From DATDVH01 sp035290045 (lineage in GTDB: Bacteria > Patescibacteriota > Microgenomatia > UBA1406 > HO2-37-13b): a stretch of DNA of 43,498 nucleotides. The position numbers and the translations under genes were made by a program. The notes below the pieces were generated by a model. The model ran no database searches and was not told the origin of the DNA. It saw only the letters and a list, made by a program, of their open reading frames with translations. The first letter of the stretch is position 1; every line of letters begins with the position of its first letter. The stretch is taken from contig DATDVH010000021.1 in the NCBI GenBank assembly GCA_035290045.1, positions 1-43,498 on the forward strand, given 5' to 3'. Of this stretch, positions 1 to 8,662 are shown piece after piece.

Positions 1-129
1 AAATTGATAAAACGTATTAAGACAGAGATGAAAAAAAAAGCACAAAATCTACATTTTGAAGCAGCGATCGCACTCAGGGAAAATATTAAAAATATCGAAA
101 AAACGCTTGAAACTATATGGATAAAATAA
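1..129 (+). CDS. uvrB: UvrB excinuclease subunit, C-terminal end (partial)
   Basis: The window opens inside a reading frame that gives 42 residues before TAA. The residues match the UVR motif that closes UvrB: a basic-acidic helix with the pattern KNLxFExAxxLRxxIKxIE (seen here as AQNLHFEAAIALRENIKNIE). In UvrB this helical hairpin contacts the related motif of UvrC. The stop lies 13 bases inside the next gene, uvrA, in another frame, so the two are translationally coupled. Only the last few percent of the protein is visible; identity rests on this motif plus the uvrA and uvrC neighbours. A stand-alone UVR protein cannot be excluded but is much less likely. Confidence 0.75.
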   Translation, partial: KLIKRIKTEMKKKAQNLHFEAAIALRENIKNIEKTLETIWIK

Positions 130-3008
130 TAATTAAAGGAGCTCGTGAGCATAACCTAAAAAATATTACTGTAGAAATTCCTAAGAATAAATTTGTCGTA
201 TTTACCGGGGTCTCTGGATCTGGAAAGTCTTCGCTTGCTTTTGATACTATTTATGCTGAAGGACAGCGCCGATATGTTGAATCACTCAGTTCATATGCCC
301 GTCAATTTTTGGGCATTATGAGCAAACCAGATGTAGATTTTATTGAGGGATTATCTCCTGCGATCTCAATTGATCAAAAATCTATCACTCATAATCCCCG
401 ATCAACAGTTGGGACAGTGACTGAGATATATGATTATCTACGACTGTTATATGCTCGTATAGGACACCCGCATTGTCCTTTGTGCGGAAGAGAAATATCT
501 CAATTATCGCCTGATGAAATCGTGAAAAAAATGCTTGATGCAATACGTCAAGAACTCAGTACTGATAAAATCAAGCCACATATATTTTCTATAATAGCCC
601 AAATCGTAAAGGAAAGAAAAGGAGAATTTAGTGGGCTTTTATCCAACCTTCGCGCAAAAGGATTTACAAGCGTCATTATTGACAATCATCGTTATGAGCT
701 TGAAAATGAGATACTGCTTATTAAGACAAACAAACATTCTATTGACGCACTCATAGATACTTTTTCACTCAATCATAAGAATCTAAAAGATAAGATTTTT
801 TTATCCAATTTCAACTCACGTCTTTTTAATGCTGTGGAAAATGCTCTCAATCTTTCAGGCGGTAAAGCTACGCTGAAATATGCAGATACCTCAATTTTAT
901 TTTCTGAGCAGTTTTCATGCCCTCATTGCAATCTTTCACTTCCTGAGATTGAACCACGTATATTTTCATTTAATTCACCACTTGGCGCATGCGGTACTTG
1001 TAAAGGTCTTGGATTCATCTTCGCTATAAACCCAGACAAGGTTATAAATCCTACTCTTTCTATAAATGAAGGAGCGCTTGTTCCATTTGGTATGGTTTTT
1101 TACAACTCAACATGGTATTCACGATTACTCAGTCGTTTTCTTGAAGATGTAGGCATAGACCAAAATAAACCACTTTTGCATGTAAAAGAAAATAAGCTTC
1201 ATATGTTATTGTATGGCAATAGTAAAACCTATAAGGTAAGAGGGAAAAATCGTTTTGGAAAAGATACAGTCATTTTTGAACAATTTGACGGCATTATTCA
1301 TGAAATGGATAAAAGATACACAGAAAGTACATCAGATTTTACACGATATGAAATAGAAAAATACATGGAGGAAAAAGTATGTACTCACTGTCGGGGAAAA
1401 CGTCTTAAAAAGGAGGTACTAGGTGTTGTTATTCAGAATAAAAATATTTATGATACGGGAGAGCTTTCAATACATGACTGTCTTTCATTTATACAAACAG
1501 TGTTGACGCAACTGACTGTATATGAAACTGAGATAGCATTGCCTATAATAACTGAAATTAAAAATAGATTGTTTTTTCTTAAAAATGTTGGGCTTTCATA
1601 TCTGACGCTCAATCGCGCTTCTAGAACGCTTTCTGGAGGTGAATCCCAGCGAATCCGACTTGCGTCTCAGATCGGATCAGGACTGACTGGTGTGATATAC
1701 GTGCTTGATGAACCTTCTATCGGGCTTCATCCGAGAGATGTGTCAGCTCTTGTTGATAATCTGAAAAAACTTCGCAATCTTGGAAATTCAATCATAGTGG
1801 TAGAGCATGATCAAGAAACTATTGAGAGTTCAGATCATATTGTTGATTTTGGTTTATATGCAGGGAAGGAAGGCGGCAGCATCATATTTAATGGTTCACT
1901 CAAGGATCTGAAAAAATGCGACCGTTCTCTCACCAATCAGTATATGCTTAAAAGAAGTAAAATCACTCCTTTCTTATCACATAATAAAACAATGGGGAAT
2001 AAAAAGAGTATTCTTTCAATCAATGGCTGTACACGATATAATCTGAAAAATATTTCAGCTTTTTTTCCTCTTGGTGATCTTACTTGTGTGACGGGAGTAT
2101 CTGGATCGGGTAAATCTACATTAGTTGTTGAGACAGTGTATCCAGCTCTTCGTTCTTATTTAGGTATGACTCACTTTGATAAAAAGATCGGATATACGTC
2201 TTTGGAAGGATATCAGTACCTTGATTCAGTCTATTTAGTTGATCAGTCTTCTATCGGACGAACTCCACGATCCAACCCAGCAACATATATTGGTATTTTT
2301 GATCTTGTGAGAGATGTTTTTGCTTTGACTGCAGATGCACGAATGCGAGGATACAAAAAGGGAAGATTTTCATTCAATGTAAAAGGAGGACGGTGCGAGA
2401 AGTGCGCAGGAGCTGGTACTATCAAAATAGAAATGCATTTTCTTCCTGATGTCTATGTGACATGCGACGTCTGTCAAGGTAAGCGCTATAATTCAGAGAC
2501 ACTTGAGGTACACTATAAGGGAAAACGAATTGACCAAATTTTGAAATGTACCGTAAATGAAGCGTTAGACTTTTTTAAGGGACATCCTCACATCTATAAA
2601 AAATTGCACACTTTACAAGAAGTAGGACTCGGATATCTTGAGTTAGGACAACCTGCTCCTACACTTTCAGGTGGTGAAGCACAGAGAATAAAACTTGCTT
2701 ATGAATTATCAAAAAAAGATTCTGGACGAACACTGTACATTCTTGATGAGCCAACCACAGGACTTCATCCGTATGATATAGAAAAATTGATGCAAACTTT
2801 GTATAAATTAATAGCACGAGGAAATACAATCATTATCATAGAACATAATCTTGAAGTCATTAAAAATTGTGGTTACATCGTTGACTTGGGACCTGATGGA
2901 GGAGACGGCGGAGGACAGATTATATATCAAGGAGCAATTGAAGGAATATGTGATGTTTCTCGTTCATATACAGGAATGTATTTGAAAAAGTATGCACCAC
3001 TCACCTAA
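117..3008 (+). CDS. uvrA: UvrA, excinuclease ABC damage-recognition ATPase
   Basis: Full-length UvrA (963 residues; family about 940), the dimeric ATPase that finds bulky DNA lesions and loads UvrB. Both ABC ATPase modules are intact: Walker A GVSGSGKSSL at residues 31-40 and a second GVSGSGKSTL near 660; signature LSGGE at 505-509 and LSGGEAQRIKLA near 851. Zinc ligands are visible as C268/C271 with C292/C295, and as the C-terminal CEKC (about 760-763) with CDVC (about 783-786), the finger that reads damaged DNA. A further CPLC pair lies at 120-123. The ATG overlaps the uvrB end by 13 bases and the gene's end overlaps the next start by 17 bases, so this is one operon for nucleotide excision repair. 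Confidence 0.97.
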   Translation: MDKIIIKGAREHNLKNITVEIPKNKFVVFTGVSGSGKSSLAFDTIYAEGQRRYVESLSSYARQFLGIMSKPDVDFIEGLSPAISIDQKSITHNPRSTVGTVTEIYDYLRLLYARIGHPHCPLCGREISQLSPDEIVKKMLDAIRQELSTDKIKPHIFSIIAQIVKERKGEFSGLLSNLRAKGFTSVIIDNHRYELENEILLIKTNKHSIDALIDTFSLNHKNLKDKIFLSNFNSRLFNAVENALNLSGGKATLKYADTSILFSEQFSCPHCNLSLPEIEPRIFSFNSPLGACGTCKGLGFIFAINPDKVINPTLSINEGALVPFGMVFYNSTWYSRLLSRFLEDVGIDQNKPLLHVKENKLHMLLYGNSKTYKVRGKNRFGKDTVIFEQFDGIIHEMDKRYTESTSDFTRYEIEKYMEEKVCTHCRGKRLKKEVLGVVIQNKNIYDTGELSIHDCLSFIQTVLTQLTVYETEIALPIITEIKNRLFFLKNVGLSYLTLNRASRTLSGGESQRIRLASQIGSGLTGVIYVLDEPSIGLHPRDVSALVDNLKKLRNLGNSIIVVEHDQETIESSDHIVDFGLYAGKEGGSIIFNGSLKDLKKCDRSLTNQYMLKRSKITPFLSHNKTMGNKKSILSINGCTRYNLKNISAFFPLGDLTCVTGVSGSGKSTLVVETVYPALRSYLGMTHFDKKIGYTSLEGYQYLDSVYLVDQSSIGRTPRSNPATYIGIFDLVRDVFALTADARMRGYKKGRFSFNVKGGRCEKCAGAGTIKIEMHFLPDVYVTCDVCQGKRYNSETLEVHYKGKRIDQILKCTVNEALDFFKGHPHIYKKLHTLQEVGLGYLELGQPAPTLSGGEAQRIKLAYELSKKDSGRTLYILDEPTTGLHPYDIEKLMQTLYKLIARGNTIIIIEHNLEVIKNCGYIVDLGPDGGDGGGQIIYQGAIEGICDVSRSYTGMYLKKYAPLT

Positions 3009-4836
3009 ACTATTTTTAGTAGTATTAGCACATATCGCGCTTTTCCTTATTTTTATCCCCGCACATATTTCTGCTGACGAGGATATACAATTTAAGACTA
3101 CCTATGAAGCTCATTATACTCCTCGTTTGAATGGCGATTCTGATGTTAGTTTGTCAATAAGTATTGTGAATATGCGCTCAGATATATATATAAAAGAATT
3201 TTCTATTTTATTTCCTACACAATTTTCAATGAGTAATCTTTTAGTAAAAGATGACTATGAGACTATTACCCCAGTTATTGATCGTGGGGGAGAATTTACC
3301 AAAATAAGCATTCCTTTTTCTCACCCGCCAATTGGCAAAAATGCGGTAGGACATATATATATGAATTTTGAACAAAAGAACCTTTTCAAGACACACGGTG
3401 CTCTATGGGAGATAATCATTCCTACTATTCACAATAAACCAAACACCGTGTTCAATATCTCAATTACCCTTCCCGAAAAATCAAACCGCATACTTTCAAT
3501 CGCCAAACCCAGTCCATCCTCTATTGCAGGGAATACTATTTTTTGGAAAAACATCACAACACGTACTGTCTATGCTGTATTTGGAGATGCACAATATTAT
3601 ACGTTGAATCTGACCTACACTCTTAAAAACGACGGTTTGCGTCCCGTATACTATGATATAGCGCTTCCCCCCCCAACTGCTTATCAGGACATAGTTATCA
3701 ATTCTCTTACTCCTCAACCTGAAAAAGTATATTTTGATGAGGATTACAATGTATTGGCACGATACACCTTATTTGCTCAGGAGGAAAAAAAAATTAACTT
3801 TAAGGGAGGAGCGACGTTATTTGTTCGTCCGCAGTCTGAAATAAATGTACTAAATGCGCAGAATATTGCTCATCAAAATAATTACTTACTTGAGACCACA
3901 GGATATTGGGACGCTGGTTTAGCAGGTAAAAATAATGAGATTGAGGAAAATAATTCCATAGAGTCTATATATAGGTATGTAACCTCACATCTTACCTATG
4001 ATTATTCGCGAATAAATACGAGTAAACGGAGGCTCGGCGCTACCAAAGTACTTGCCGACCCAAAGAGCGCAGTTTGTACAGAATTTACTGATTTATTCAT
4101 TGCTCTTTCTCGTAAAAAAGGTTTTCTAACCCGTGAAATTGAGGGATATGGGTTTTCACAGGATAAGAATCTTCGCCCTCTTTCATCAATGACCGATATA
4201 TTACATACATGGCCAGAATATTATGATGAAAAAAATAAACAATGGATACCAATTGACCCAACGTGGGAAAATACCTCGGGAATAGATTATTTTTCATCCT
4301 TTGATCTTAATCATATCGTATTTGCCATACATGGCAAAGATCAATCGTATCCGTTTCCTGCAGGTCTGTATAAGGTAGACGACACTGCAAAAGATATTGA
4401 AATAACTCCATCAGATAAGCCTTTTGAAAAAAAAATAGCTGTACAACTCAATGAAAATATACAACGTAAAATCACCGATACTACTCAATATAGAGGAACA
4501 GTGAAAATAAAAAATATAGGCACGACCTTCTTAATAAATTCTGTATTTGAATTAAAAAGCTCTACTTTAGCAATTGATACGCCAAAAATCACGTTTGATT
4601 TATTTGCCCCATATCAAACAAAAGAAGTATCTTTTACCTATAGCGCTCCCTCAGTATCTCAAAAAACAAATGTAAATCTATCACTTCTTTTCAATACATA
4701 TCCCATACGAAATATTTCCCTCTCCGTAACTTCATTGTATGCAGATATTATTTTAAAGGCTATCGGAATTGCTATAGCGATTATCACTCTTTTATTAGTA
4801 TATCTATTATTTCGCACGCGGCAAAAAAAAGTATGA
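2992..4836 (+). CDS. Transglutaminase-like domain membrane protein
   Basis: A 614-residue predicted exported protein. A hydrophobic signal segment covers about residues 5-28, and a single membrane helix lies near 585-607 followed by a short basic tail, so the bulk should face outside. The central part holds a transglutaminase/cysteine-protease fold: Cys362 in AVCTEFTDLF, His405 in HTWPEYY and Asp422 in IDPTWEN form the expected Cys-His-Asp triad. The flanking regions look like beta-rich domains. The substrate is unknown; this fold can cross-link, cleave or deamidate proteins, and here it could act on surface proteins or peptide stems. It sits between uvrA and uvrC with overlaps of 17 and 4 bases, an arrangement that implies co-transcription rather than a role in DNA repair. 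Confidence 0.85.
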   Translation: MHHSPKLFLVVLAHIALFLIFIPAHISADEDIQFKTTYEAHYTPRLNGDSDVSLSISIVNMRSDIYIKEFSILFPTQFSMSNLLVKDDYETITPVIDRGGEFTKISIPFSHPPIGKNAVGHIYMNFEQKNLFKTHGALWEIIIPTIHNKPNTVFNISITLPEKSNRILSIAKPSPSSIAGNTIFWKNITTRTVYAVFGDAQYYTLNLTYTLKNDGLRPVYYDIALPPPTAYQDIVINSLTPQPEKVYFDEDYNVLARYTLFAQEEKKINFKGGATLFVRPQSEINVLNAQNIAHQNNYLLETTGYWDAGLAGKNNEIEENNSIESIYRYVTSHLTYDYSRINTSKRRLGATKVLADPKSAVCTEFTDLFIALSRKKGFLTREIEGYGFSQDKNLRPLSSMTDILHTWPEYYDEKNKQWIPIDPTWENTSGIDYFSSFDLNHIVFAIHGKDQSYPFPAGLYKVDDTAKDIEITPSDKPFEKKIAVQLNENIQRKITDTTQYRGTVKIKNIGTTFLINSVFELKSSTLAIDTPKITFDLFAPYQTKEVSFTYSAPSVSQKTNVNLSLLFNTYPIRNISLSVTSLYADIILKAIGIAIAIITLLLVYLLFRTRQKKV

Positions 4837-6155
4837 AAACTCTATTTTTCAAAAAAGACGCTCTTACTGCAATTCCTTCCGAAACAGGAGTGTATTTTTT
4901 TCTCAAGAAAGACATTCCTCTTTATATCGGAAAAGCACTCAACCTGAGAGCTCGTATTGCCTCGCATGTGCGAAGCAGCGAACTTGACCAAAAAGAAAAA
5001 CAAATAATCAGTCAAACAGATAGAATAAAAATCATCACGATTTCCTCGGAATTTAATGCGCTCATGTATGAGGCTGAACTGATCAAACAGTATAAGCCAA
5101 AATATAACATCATCTTAAAGGACGGAAAAACATCTTTATATATCAAAATTACAGAGAGCAAAACCTATCCTAAAATTTTTCCAGTCAGATATGAAAATGA
5201 AAGAGGCTCTCAGTATTTTGGACCGTTTCAGTCGCATCAGATAGTAATGAAAGTCCTCAGGGAAATCAGACACATCGTCCCATTTTGTTCACAAAAAAAG
5301 ATGACAAAACGCGGCTGTTTTTACTCAAAAATCGGTTTATGCAATCCATGTCCCAATACTATTTCTCACATACAAGATAAAGAGGTGAAAAAAAAGGCTG
5401 CCAAGGAGTACAAAAAACAAATACGAATAATTCGTCTGATTTTGCAGGGAAAATCTGATATTGTCCTCCGATCACTGACACGACGAATGGCAGAAAAAAG
5501 TAGAGTCAATAATTATGAAGACGCATTGAGCATACGAGATACAATCACTTTTTTTAGGAAACTGATTGCTGAAAGATCCTTTCACGAAAATGTCGAAAAG
5601 TATACGGTTGGTTTCCCTATTGAACAGTTAATATGTGAATTTAATACATTTATGAAAAATTATTTTGGGCAATCACACGAACGCGATACATATACCACTG
5701 AATGTTATGATATATCGCATTTGTTTGGAAGTCATGCGACCGCATCCATGGTTGTTTTTCATGACGGACAACCATATAAAAAAAAATATAGACGATTTCG
5801 TATACAGACAGTACGCCATATCTCAGATGTTGACATGATAAAGGAAGTGATAGACAGAAGATTAAAAAGAAAAGAGTGGAAACTTCCAGATATTATTGTT
5901 GTTGATGGAGGGAAACCTCAACTTATTGCGGTTACGCAGACACTAACCTTTCATCAATTATCTATCCCTTGTATAGGATTTGCCAAAAGCCCCGATCGAA
6001 TCATTGTCTCAAACCCTCCACAAACCATCTATTTATCCGAAAATTCAGCACTTCTTTTGCTTTTTAAGTATATAAGAGATGAATCTCATCGTTTTGCAAA
6101 AAAGTATCATACGTTATTAAGAAACAAAAACTTTTTTACTACAAATAAGGTATAA
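4833..6155 (+). CDS. uvrC: UvrC, excinuclease ABC nuclease subunit, lacking the HhH tail
   Basis: UvrC makes the two incisions around a lesion held by UvrB. The N-terminal GIY-YIG nuclease is clear (GVY at 19-21, YIG at 31-33, Arg39/Arg41). Cysteines 152, 162, 170 and 173 match the Fe-S cluster spacing known in UvrC. A UVR motif follows (about 225-240), then the RNase H-like nuclease domain with TECYDISH, VVDGGKPQ and RDESHRFAKKYH. The protein ends at residue 440, directly after that last motif, while most UvrC proteins run to about 600 with a tandem helix-hairpin-helix DNA-binding part; that part is missing. The TAA overlaps a TATAAT box, so there is no hidden continuation in frame. Start ATG overlaps the previous TGA (ATGA). 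Confidence 0.95.
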   Translation: MKTLFFKKDALTAIPSETGVYFFLKKDIPLYIGKALNLRARIASHVRSSELDQKEKQIISQTDRIKIITISSEFNALMYEAELIKQYKPKYNIILKDGKTSLYIKITESKTYPKIFPVRYENERGSQYFGPFQSHQIVMKVLREIRHIVPFCSQKKMTKRGCFYSKIGLCNPCPNTISHIQDKEVKKKAAKEYKKQIRIIRLILQGKSDIVLRSLTRRMAEKSRVNNYEDALSIRDTITFFRKLIAERSFHENVEKYTVGFPIEQLICEFNTFMKNYFGQSHERDTYTTECYDISHLFGSHATASMVVFHDGQPYKKKYRRFRIQTVRHISDVDMIKEVIDRRLKRKEWKLPDIIVVDGGKPQLIAVTQTLTFHQLSIPCIGFAKSPDRIIVSNPPQTIYLSENSALLLLFKYIRDESHRFAKKYHTLLRNKNFFTTNKV

Positions 6156-6156
6156 T
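6151..6156 (+). promoter_or_regulatory. Putative -10 box, near-leaderless promoter
   Basis: A perfect TATAAT overlaps the uvrC stop codon and ends 9 bases before the ATG at 6166. A start of transcription at the usual distance would leave a leader of only about 3 bases. No good -35 element is visible, so this rests on the -10 match and position. Confidence 0.4.
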
Positions 6157-6165
6157 ATTCCATCT

Positions 6166-6564
6166 ATGAAAAGAATTATAAGAGGAATAATTTTTTCAGC
6201 GCTTAGTTTGTATCTGACTTCATTAGTTATACGGGGGTTTAGCATTCGGTATGACCTAAAACCATTTCTTCTCGCAACTCTTATATTAGCGGTCGTCTAT
6301 TACCTTATAGTTCCTCTTTCCAAGCTTATATTGCTTCCCCTCAATATTCTGACTCTTGGACTTGTTTCAGTTGTTGTATATATTTTTTTATTTAATTATG
6401 TTATTCACTATTTTGGATTCATATCAATCCATTCATGGACTTTTGAGGGGTTTACATTCTCAGGTCTTGTGATTCCAAAAATACAGTTAAATTATCTTTC
6501 TACTCTTATTTCCTCAGCATTGCTTTATTCCACCATTATAAATGTGTTTGAATTAGTCATATGA
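6166..6564 (+). CDS. PF04020-type (YvlD / holin-4 superfamily) membrane protein
   Basis: A 132-residue protein that is almost entirely membrane helices: about 4 segments at residues 5-25, 33-52, 55-80 and 105-130. The motif PLNILTLGLVSVVVYIFLF and the overall length match the PF04020 family, which is often annotated as 'phage holin family protein' but is widespread on bacterial chromosomes and is not itself evidence of phage. Function is unknown; envelope-stress genes are common neighbours in other bacteria. Its last bases overlap the secG start by 4 bases (ATGA), so it belongs to the same transcript as secG and the following solute-binding protein. Confidence 0.8.
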   Translation: MKRIIRGIIFSALSLYLTSLVIRGFSIRYDLKPFLLATLILAVVYYLIVPLSKLILLPLNILTLGLVSVVVYIFLFNYVIHYFGFISIHSWTFEGFTFSGLVIPKIQLNYLSTLISSALLYSTIINVFELVI

Positions 6565-6776
6565 AAAACATTCTGCTTATCGCAAGTAGTATTATCAGTA
6601 TTTTTATTGTCATTCTTATTCTTATACAAGGACGAGGTGCAGGACTTGGAAGTGCGTGGGGAGGAGGTGGCGAACTTTTTTCCACACGGAGAGGCATTGA
6701 GAAATGGACGCTCCGTTTTACAGTCGTACTCATTATATGCTTCTTTATCGTATCAGTCGTTAAACTTTTATTATGA
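6561..6776 (+). CDS. secG: SecG, protein translocase subunit
   Basis: SecG assists the SecYE channel in protein export. The 71 residues show the family plan: two membrane helices (about 3-23 and 51-70) joined by a cytoplasmic loop with the conserved glycine-rich stretch QGRGAGLGSAWGGGGELFST. Length is typical (about 70-110). The gene overlaps both neighbours by 4 bases (ATGA at each end), a strong coupling signal. Small SecG genes of this kind are often missed; the glycine-rich loop makes this one secure. Confidence 0.93.
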   Translation: MKNILLIASSIISIFIVILILIQGRGAGLGSAWGGGGELFSTRRGIEKWTLRFTVVLIICFFIVSVVKLLL

Positions 6777-8128
6777 TTGCCCCGTATAAAAAAGTACGGT
6801 ATTATTATTGGCTGTTCGACAGTTTTTTTAAGAAAAACATAAAAAGCTTGATTATTAGTTTTGTTCTCGGCTTTTTTCTACTGCTATTTTCTATCACTTT
6901 TTTCCCGTATATAGTCACTCTTTTTAATCGCAAAACAGAGCAAATAGGCATCGTTGGAAAATATACTTTATCCAATCTTCCTGACGATATTAAGGGAGAT
7001 TTGTCAAACCCGCTCCTTATAGTTAACCCAAAGGGTGAGATTATTCCCATTTTAATCAAGTCATATGAGTTGCTTGATCAGAATAAAACGTACCGTTTCT
7101 TTCTTAAATCAAATCTAAAGTGGTCCAATGGAGACATATTTGTTGCGCAGGATATGCACTATACATTTAAAGGTGTTGAGCAAAAAGTCATTGATGACAC
7201 CACTATTGAATTTAGACTGAGTCAACCACTCTCTACATTTCCCGCATATCTGACAAAACCTTTGTTTAAAAATAAGACAGATGGTGTTGCAGGATTGTAC
7301 GAATTAAGTAACTATTACGAAAAAAATGGTTCGTTACAAAAAATTTCATTTAGTCCAAATAAAAAAAAAATTCCCTTTAGAGTGTATAAATTTTACGACA
7401 CTGATAGCAAACTCATTAACGCATATAAAAAGGGAGAAATCACTCATGTGGTAAATACCAAAAAAAATATAGCAGATATTTTCTCTACATGGAAAAATAC
7501 TAAAATTACTCGCTCAGTCAGTTATAATCAGATGTTGACGCTTTTTTTCAATACAAACAGTAAATTATTTGCAGAAAAAGAGGCTCGTGAAGCCTTCGCA
7601 TACGCACTTCCTGACGTTGAAGAATATGGAATTTCAGCAATTGGGCCTATTTCTCCACTTTCATGGGCATACAATACACACTTGAAAAAGAATGTACTTG
7701 ATCTTGACAAAGCATCTTCCTTATTAAACAAGATCATAGAAGGTCAGAAAAAGCCTCAGATAAACTTCTACACCTTTTATGAATATCTCACCATTGCAGA
7801 GGAAATTAAAAAAAATAGCGAGAAAATAGGATTATTTGTAAATCTTAAAGTCATATCATATCTTCCTACAGACTTTGATATTCTACTAACGGTATGGAAT
7901 CCGCCGCCTGATCCAGATCAATACTATTTTTGGCATTCAACGCAAGATCAAGGAAATATTACGCATTACAAGAATGTGAAAATAGATAAATTACTTGAAG
8001 ACGGACGAAAAATAATGAATATAAATGAGAGAAAAAATATATATGAGGATTTCCAAAGGATACTTATAGACGATCATCCTGCTCTTTTCATATATTATCC
8101 ATATACCTATACCATTGAGAAAAAGTGA
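6773..8128 (+). CDS. Family-5 extracellular solute-binding protein, membrane-anchored
   Basis: A 451-residue protein resembling the peptide/nickel-binding components of ABC importers (SBP_bac_5). It starts with a basic segment and one membrane helix (about 24-46) instead of a cleaved lipoprotein signal; no lipobox cysteine is seen. Family features include LKWSNGDIFVAQDMHYTF near residue 120 and the C-terminal region WNPPPDPDQYYFW. It is shorter than most members (500-600). No permease or ATPase genes adjoin, so a partner transporter must lie elsewhere or the protein works alone. Coupled to secG by a 4-base overlap. Substrate cannot be read from sequence. Confidence 0.85.
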   Translation: MIAPYKKVRYYYWLFDSFFKKNIKSLIISFVLGFFLLLFSITFFPYIVTLFNRKTEQIGIVGKYTLSNLPDDIKGDLSNPLLIVNPKGEIIPILIKSYELLDQNKTYRFFLKSNLKWSNGDIFVAQDMHYTFKGVEQKVIDDTTIEFRLSQPLSTFPAYLTKPLFKNKTDGVAGLYELSNYYEKNGSLQKISFSPNKKKIPFRVYKFYDTDSKLINAYKKGEITHVVNTKKNIADIFSTWKNTKITRSVSYNQMLTLFFNTNSKLFAEKEAREAFAYALPDVEEYGISAIGPISPLSWAYNTHLKKNVLDLDKASSLLNKIIEGQKKPQINFYTFYEYLTIAEEIKKNSEKIGLFVNLKVISYLPTDFDILLTVWNPPPDPDQYYFWHSTQDQGNITHYKNVKIDKLLEDGRKIMNINERKNIYEDFQRILIDDHPALFIYYPYTYTIEKK

Positions 8129-8138
8129 TATAATTACA

Positions 8139-8172
8139 ATATTAAAAATAAAATATAAAAAATAAAAAAATA
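8139..8172. repeat. A-rich spacer repeat, TATAAAA variant
   Basis: Low-complexity spacer made of units such as TAAAAATAAAATATAAAA. Similar strings occur at 8384-8420, 14041-14092 and 28323-28365. The rest of 8173-8244 is AT-rich and shows no gene. Confidence 0.5.
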
Positions 8173-8244
8173 TCAAGACATAGTAGGTTATAGTGACAAA
8201 AGTGGAATTTTTTTATCTTTGATTTTTTATATTTAATTTTTTGA

Positions 8245-8328
8245 GCCGCGGTGGTGGAATGGCAGACACGCAGGACTTAAAATCCTGTGATTTCAAAAAT
8301 CGTGAGGGTTCGACTCCCTCCCGCGGCA
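8245..8328 (+). tRNA. tRNA-Leu(UAA)
   Basis: Acceptor arms GCCGCGG and CCGCGGC pair over 7 bp (8245-8251 with 8321-8327). The anticodon loop CTTAAAA gives UAA. A long variable arm (GATTTCAAAAATC) marks a class II tRNA, and the T arm GAGGG-TTCGACT-CCCTC is regular. Discriminator is A8328; the CCA end is not fully encoded. Uninterrupted, unlike the Leu(UAA) genes of cyanobacteria, which carry a group I intron. Confidence 0.97.
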
Positions 8329-8337
8329 CCGCTTCCC

Positions 8338-8366
8338 TTACTCCCGCATCAGTAATTTGATATAAT
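8338..8366 (+). promoter_or_regulatory. Putative promoter for the split tRNA gene
   Basis: TATAAT at 8361-8366 is a perfect -10 box. A weak -35 (TTACTC, 8338-8343) lies 17 bases upstream. The expected start, near 8373, precedes the tRNA-like 5' half at 8421. Confidence 0.4.
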
Positions 8367-8383
8367 GTCTTATATAAAGAGTA

Positions 8384-8420
8384 TTTATATTTTATTTTTT
8401 ATATTTAATTTTTCATTTTA
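8384..8420. repeat. A/T-rich spacer repeat ahead of split tRNA
   Basis: String of ATTTTATTTTTTATATTTAA type ending in TTTTTCATTTTA directly at the first base of the split tRNA. Same class as the repeats listed at 8139, 14041 and 28323. Confidence 0.45.
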
Positions 8421-8455
8421 GCCGAGGTAGCTCAGTGGCAGAGCAACTGTTTTGT

Positions 8456-8627
8456 CCCAGAAGCAGTTAGCTAAATTTGATAAAATTTAGCGTAACGCTT
8501 CGGGATCCCGTACATTTACGCTTTTGCCTGCTTAGCTCAGCGGTAGAGCAGCTGTTTTGTAAACAGCAGGTCGTCAGTTCGAGCCTGACAGCAGGCTCAA
8601 AAAGCAAAAGCTAAATAGTACTGGGAT
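8456..8627 (+). other. Insert in tRNA anticodon loop, carrying a complete tRNA
   Basis: The insert ends are complementary: GTCCCAG (8454-8460) pairs with CTGGGAT (8621-8627), so in RNA the anticodon stem would be continued by a 7-bp helix. Inside are a perfect 9-bp hairpin GCTAAATTT-GATA-AAATTTAGC (about 8470-8491), the inverted pair GCGTAA/TTACGC around palindrome CGGGATCCCG, and a long helix (GTACATTTAcGCTTTTG with CAAAAGCTAAATaGTAC) that closes around the nested tRNA. No group I core (paired R and S motifs) is recognisable and only about 100 nt are left once the tRNA is removed. The 3' flank AAAAGCAAAAGCTAAATAG resembles the A-rich core of the 23S insertion. Confidence 0.7.
8526..8597 (+). 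tRNA. tRNA-Thr(UGU), nested inside another tRNA gene
   Basis: A complete tRNA: acceptor GCCTGCT/AGCAGGC (8526-8532, 8590-8596), D stem GCTC/GAGC, anticodon stem GCTGT/ACAGC with loop TTTGTAA (anticodon UGU, 8558-8560), variable AGGTC, T arm GTCAG-TTCGAGC-CTGAC, discriminator T8597. The G1:C72 and C2:G71 pairs and G35/U36 agree with threonine identity. It has no obvious promoter of its own and lies wholly within the insert of the split tRNA, so both would be in one transcript. Confidence 0.93.
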
Positions 8628-8662
8628 AAACAGTAGGTCGGGGGTTCAATTCCTCTCCTCGG

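Noticed and set aside
6166..6564. Phage holin and hence a prophage remnant
   Set aside because: PF04020 proteins are ordinary chromosomal membrane proteins; no phage genes, integrase or attachment site are near.
8454..8625. A normal group I intron in the split tRNA
   Set aside because: P1-like pairing and a terminal G fit, but once the nested tRNA is removed only about 100 nt remain and no P3-P7 core or R/S motif pair can be drawn. Kept only as an alternative boundary model.
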